Below, piece by piece: positions 59,941 to 64,000 of a stretch of 64,000 nt of DNA. Source of the DNA: Archivesica marissinica (lineage: Eukaryota > Mollusca > Bivalvia > Venerida > Vesicomyidae); contig CM026394.1 in the NCBI GenBank assembly GCA_014843695.1, forward strand, positions 37,464,738-37,528,737, read 5' to 3'. The first letter of the stretch is position 1. Each line of letters starts with the position of its first letter. A model generated the notes under the pieces. That model was not told the origin of the DNA, did no database searches, and was given only the letters and a program-made list of their open reading frames with translations. Made by a program: the position numbers and the translations under genes.

Positions 59941-61351
59941 CAGGGCCGTCGCTGGGGCTATTTTGATGATACGCACGGCCAAATATGCTTGCTTGTCGAG
60001 TGAGCATAGCGAGCGAGTACACTAGGGGGGGGTCCGGGGGGAGATTTTTTGAAATGAGGAAGCAATTTCAATGCATTTTGTAACATACAATTGTAGGACT
60101 AAAGTTCTTACGACAATCGGTATAAAGTAAGGCTAGATGTATACTATACATGATCTATCGCTCTTATAAATTAAACAAGTACGTAAAATCACAGGGATTC
60201 GGCACGTTTGGGGGTACTAGTATATATATTTAAGTACAGGGATTCTACTCTGTGGGATGTCAGAGTTCGCATCGATCAGTAAAATGGCCCTATCTGAAAC
60301 AATTTTGTACAAAGCTGTCCAAATATAACGCCTATCCCGAGTCTTTATATTGTTCTTCAAATAAAACACAACTTTAAGCTGCATGCATGTATACTTTGCA
60401 AACAATTGCCACATACATTGGCCATAGCAGGTCACATTTCCATACTAGGACACGGGTTCTGTCAGCAACAAAAAAAAAACTTCGACGGGAGAGTTTTAAC
60501 TGGTAAAATGTGTTTCCACTAGCGTGTGGTTTATTCGGCAAATTGTACGTCAAAAAGAGATTTCGTAGCATTTTCAATTTGTTTTGAAAAATTCTAAAGC
60601 GGCGCAATTCGCGTTGAAACGAGCGTTGAAACGAGCGTTCTGATTGGATTATGATTGTTCTTCATATATAAAAAAACATCTTGTTACATTCTAATAATCC
60701 AATCAGAACGCTCGTTTCAACGCGAATTGCGCCGCTTTAGAAATTTTCAAAACAAATTGAAAATGCTACGAAATCTCTTTTTGACGTACATTTTTGCCGA
60801 ATAAACATACAGGTTAGTGGAAACACATTTTATTGATAATGTTATTCACAGTTAAAACTCTCCCGTCGAAGATTTTTTTTGTTGCTGACAGAACCCGTGT
60901 CCTAGTATGGAAATGTGACCTGCTATGGCCAATGTATGTGGCAATTGTTTGCAAAGTATACATGCATGCAGCTTAAAGTTGTGTTTTATTTGAAGAACAA
61001 TATAAAGACTCGGGATAGGCGTTATATTTGGACAGCTTTGTACAAAATTGTTTCAGATATGGCCATTTTACTGATCGATGCGAACTCTGACATCCCACAG
61101 AGTAGAATCCCTGTACTTAAATATATATACTAGTACCCCCAAACGTGCCGAATCCCTGTGCGTAAAATAGCACAAACTAAATTTCGAAATACACCATATT
61201 TGCAATGGGCTCAATTATTCCACCACTCCCACACATTACGGCGTCTATGTACCCCCGCCCCCCCCCCGGTTTTAATGCATTTTTGGAGTTTTCATTTTCT
61301 GAGACCAATGATACGCACGTGCGTACTTGCGTATGCCCAGCGACGGGCCTG
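59941..61351. mobile_element. hAT-like fold-back element with 480-bp arms
   Basis: 1411 bp with ends CAGGGCCGTCGCTGGGGC and GCCCAGCGACGGGCCTG, and a perfect 5-bp duplication ACTGT (59936-59940 and 61352-61356). Internal arms at about 60190-60665 and 60690-61165 are near-perfect inverted repeats (for example GGGATTCGGCACGTTTGGGG). Mirror-image short frames in the arms are not genes. Confidence 0.8.
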
Positions 61352-61389
61352 ACTGTTAGAAATACACGTCACGTGGACACCGCACTGCA

Positions 61390-61531
61390 CTTTATTAAAC
61401 TTGATTTATTTTACAACTTATATTAATCACTTTCGTTGGCGCGGCTGAAAGCGTATATGTGGTCATTCGTGTGGGAGGAAACCGGAGTACCCGGAGAAAA
61501 CCCACCTGTCCGATCTGGCGACCACCGCACT
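61390..61531 (-). mobile_element. SINE family C, partial
   Basis: Tail and body only (ACAACTTATATTAATCAC, GAGGAAACCGGAGTACCCGG, ACCCACCTGTCCGATC). Confidence 0.7.
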
Positions 61532-61580
61532 GCACTGTAATCTGTTCATAATACTAGATGTACTGTAGATATATACTTAC

Positions 61581-61663
61581 TGCTGCATGTGAACAGCTAT
61601 CTCCTTCACCGAACGGATAACAGGGATTGTAGGAATATGTACTACCATCACCGGAAGTGACGT
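61581..61663 (-). CDS. MRH-domain protein, first visible exon
   Basis: Minus-strand exon between acceptor GATTTCTAG and donor GTAAGTATA; two bases plus 27 codons: VTSGDGSTYSYNPCYPFGEG, then DSCSHAA. The Y-x-YNPC-x-PF ... C-x-x-AA pattern is the first half of an MRH domain. The earlier exon (signal peptide and domain start) must end with one spare base and was not found, so it probably lies right of the window. Together the four exons give about 135 residues with nine cysteines. The family includes the cation-dependent mannose-6-phosphate receptor, which shuttles between Golgi and endosomes; function here is unproven. Confidence 0.82.
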
Positions 61664-62208
61664 CTAGAAATCTAAACGTTATAAACAAGTGTCAATATTC
61701 AACATCAACAACATGAATTCATGTTGGTTTAAACAGTATTTATTCCAATAAATTTACATGTATAACACAAAAATGTTACAAATTACATAAATTGTGAATG
61801 GTTTGGATTGGAAAACAAGTTATCAGAAAACTTATATTAATTCCTCTCCAAAATGAATTCATGTTATTAAAGACATTGGGCCGACATAGATTACGGACAA
61901 GTCTGGCAGGTGAGCGTACAGCTAAATGTATGTGTTTTACTTTTACAATACCTGTCAATACTAGTAACAATTTGAGGCCCAGACAGAGTTATTGATAATC
62001 CATTAATTGTTAAGATCAATATGGTATATATACCCTCCCCCATAAAGTTATAAAATTAATCTGTCGGGGCATCATCATATACACTGCAAATAGTAGCCAG
62101 TTAGAACAGTTACAAGTGAGTTTATCATGTAGCATGAGGATAGCAATCATAGTACAATGTATATATATATATAGGCCTATATATATATATATACTGTTCC
62201 TTTCATCC
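61664..62208. other. no gene seen
   Basis: Upstream intron or flank of the MRH gene. A TATATA palindrome lies at about 62160-62192. A plus-strand CTGGCAG-GTGAGC near 61905 resembles a donor but has no supporting exon. Confidence 0.35.
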
Positions 62209-62219
62209 GTATACATCAC

Positions 62220-62531
62220 ATACACGGTTCTGCAGTCTAGTGGTAACACGCTGGGCTGGTAATCCAGGGATCGCAGGTGCGACTCCCGTCTGACCCTAAT
62301 AAAATTAACAGTCTTTCAGATGGGATGTTAAACCGAGGTCTCGTGTCGGTGCTTTACACCGTGCACGTAAAAGAACCAGATGAGACTCTGGAATGGGTCG
62401 CTCTCTGTGTGTGTGTATCATTGCACTATCCTCCAAATATCTAAAATGACAAATCTCTTCAGGAGGTGTCGCTCATATGGGCAACCGGTAGCGACGATAA
62501 GTAAACGTAAAACACACACACACACGCGCGC
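62220..62531 (+). mobile_element. SINE family A with target-site duplication
   Basis: Flanked by GTATACATCAC (62209-62219) and GTATGCATCAC (62532-62542), one mismatch. The tail has grown to about ten AC steps plus CGCGCG. Confidence 0.85.
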
Positions 62532-62702
62532 GTATGCATCACTTTTAAACTATATTTATGAATAGATGCCACATGAACACAATCAATAATAGGTGTAGTT
62601 TGCACATATCTGTAACGGTAACCTCATGTGTGCAATATATTACCGACCACGTCGCGTCTCGATATTATATGTTAAAATAGATAAACTACACTCTAAATTA
62701 CA

Positions 62703-62950
62703 GTTTCTTCGTTGTCGAGTGGTTAAGGTCACTGACTGGTATACAATTGTAACATATCATCACTAAAGGTCACAGGTTCGAGCCCCGCTCGCACCGTGTC
62801 TCTTTATATGAAACAGTTGGCAGTTTCTTACGGAGGTTCGTGCACCAATTACTGTTTAACCGCTGGAACCTGCCCAGGAAATGTGTTGTTAAGCAAATTG
62901 CCCGTCGCTCAAATGGGCAACCGGTAGCGACGCTAAATAAACTTAAATTA
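62703..62950 (+). mobile_element. SINE family B
   Basis: Head CGTTGTCGAGTGGTTAAGG and CACAGGTTCGAGCCCCGC; 3' end CAAATGGGCAACCGGTAGCG with a TAAATAAACTTA tail. Confidence 0.78.
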
Positions 62951-63106
62951 AAAAAATCTTATAAAAAAGTTATGTTACAATAGTAACAATAGTGTTTTCA
63001 TGTTTGAACATTTTTCTGCTAAACATAGAACGATGTTTTGTAGATTTCTTTCAATCAACATTTTTATAAATTGTGTACATATAAATACAGCAGGATATTG
63101 GTATAT

Positions 63107-63365
63107 ATTGACGGATCTGTAGTCCAGTGGTAACACGCTGGACTGGTAATCCATACCCCGTCTGACCCTAATAAAATTAACAATCTTTCAGATGGGACTT
63201 TCAACCGAGTCTCGTGTCGATGCTGTACCAGAGGAGACTCTGGAATGGATCTCTGTCTGTATCCATGCACTATCCTCCAACTATATAAAATGACTAATCT
63301 CTTCAGGCGTCGCTCATATGGGCAACCAGTAGTGACGATAAATAAACGTAAAACACACACGCACC
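63107..63365 (+). mobile_element. SINE family A
   Basis: Near full length with internal deletions. Flanked by ATTGGTATAT (63097-63106) and ATTGGTATCT (from 63366). Confidence 0.8.
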
Positions 63366-63422
63366 ATTGGTATCTAACTAGATCAGATATGAATAAATTA
63401 TCTACAAATGTGTTATGACACG

Positions 63423-63640
63423 TGTCTGACCACAGACGCTTGGTGTCTCGACAAGTTGTTGTGGGTGCATAATTACTGTGATAGTGACGGGATGTCATTG
63501 TTAATGCTTGGATATGGTCTACATTTTTGTATGTATAGTGTCAAGCATACGATTTATTAAAATGTTCTTTAAAAAAAATAAAAAATTGTACCCGCAACCA
63601 CTTGTCCAGACCCCAAGCGTCTGTGTGTCTGACAGTACGC
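63423..63640. repeat. inverted repeat
   Basis: Arms of about 50 bp (ACAGACGCTTGGTGTCTCGA and the complement of CCAGACCCCAAGCGTCTGTG) around a 110-bp spacer. Probably a small MITE. Confidence 0.6.
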
Positions 63641-63689
63641 ACCACATATTAATATATGTATTTGAGTTCTGTATCAATGAAGTTTGTTT

Positions 63690-63900
63690 GTTTTGCGGGT
63701 TTAATGTCGCGCCCACAGCTTAGGTGATATGGCGACTAGCTATTACTGGTGGAGGAAGACCGGGTGCGCTTCCGAGTAGTATTTCAGACACTGGTACCAG
63801 GGTAGAACCACCGACCTTCCGCAAACCAGCTGGATAGCTTCCTCACTTGAGAGAATTCGATACCGCCAGTGGGATTCGAACATACAGCAGTGGTGGACAA
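63690..63900 (-). mobile_element. SINE family E
   Basis: Read on the minus strand: B-box-like GTTCGAATCCC, then TCAAGTGAGGAAGCTATCC, AGCTGGTTTGCGGAAGGTCG and TGGTTCTACCC, then GGTCTTCCTCCACC. It is the nearest relative of the 48-bp satellite unit. Confidence 0.7.
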
Positions 63901-64000
63901 ATTCTATAAGATGTGAACGCAATCATGATATTACTTTTCTGTGCTCTATGGATTACAATAAACCCAAGCCAGAGTTGGTGTCGGTGTGAGCCTCACCAGA

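Noticed and set aside
60217..61133. Duplicated small gene MTCYGQCMWQLF on both strands
   Set aside because: Mirror copies in the arms of a fold-back element.
61860..61920. Plus-strand exon ending CTGGCAG-GTGAGC
   Set aside because: A donor-like site alone, with no acceptor or protein similarity.

Overview
This window looks like nuclear DNA from a repeat-rich marine invertebrate, most likely a bivalve mollusc. The reasons are intron-split genes, several tRNA-derived SINE families, long tandem arrays, Ty3/gypsy, LINE, Tc1, hAT-like and piggyBac-like elements, and no operons or bacterial signals. The organism is inferred; nothing in the sequence names it.

Only two host genes can be supported, both partial and on the minus strand. 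Near the left end, 2666-2892 is the first coding exon of a midnolin-like gene (ubiquitin-like domain, clean GTAAG donor), with a CRE and an E-box upstream. Near the right end, four exons at 61581-61663, 56703-56821, 55639-55723 and 53927-54048 join in phase into an MRH (mannose-6-phosphate receptor homology) domain that runs into the start of a membrane segment. Its first and last exons are not visible.

Layout. 1-15 kb: SINEs and MITEs, then a 20-bp minisatellite and a TG microsatellite of about 1.07 kb that grows out of a SINE tail. 15.2-17.8 kb: the 3' end of a conventional Ty3/gypsy element (integrase end plus LTR). 18.8-27.6 kb: a run of unrelated tandem arrays (40, 57/42, 67, ~19/133, 60 and 101 bp units). 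27.6-34.7 kb: an almost complete LTR retrotransposon with one open gag-pol frame, inserted into the 101-bp array, which resumes at 34.7-35.6 kb. 35.8-36.9 kb: a decayed LINE. 37-41 kb: SINE and MITE fragments. 41.8-46.4 kb: a second, inverted copy of the same LTR element, cut by a 1000-N gap (46384-47383). 47.8-54.5 kb: 29, 48 and 25-bp satellites and microsatellites. 54-64 kb: the MRH gene, whose introns hold a Tc1 element, hAT-like elements with 5-bp target duplications, fold-back MITEs and a 39-bp minisatellite.

The most notable system is the LTR element at 27628-34693. Its reverse transcriptase is of Ty3/gypsy type, but its domain order is gag-protease-integrase-RT-RNase H, as in Ty1/copia. 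This is the arrangement known from Gmr1-type elements. Both copies in the window have it, and a conventional gypsy fragment nearby gives a contrast. A second theme is that tandem repeats appear to be born from transposable elements: the TG tract from a SINE tail and the 48-bp satellite from a SINE body.
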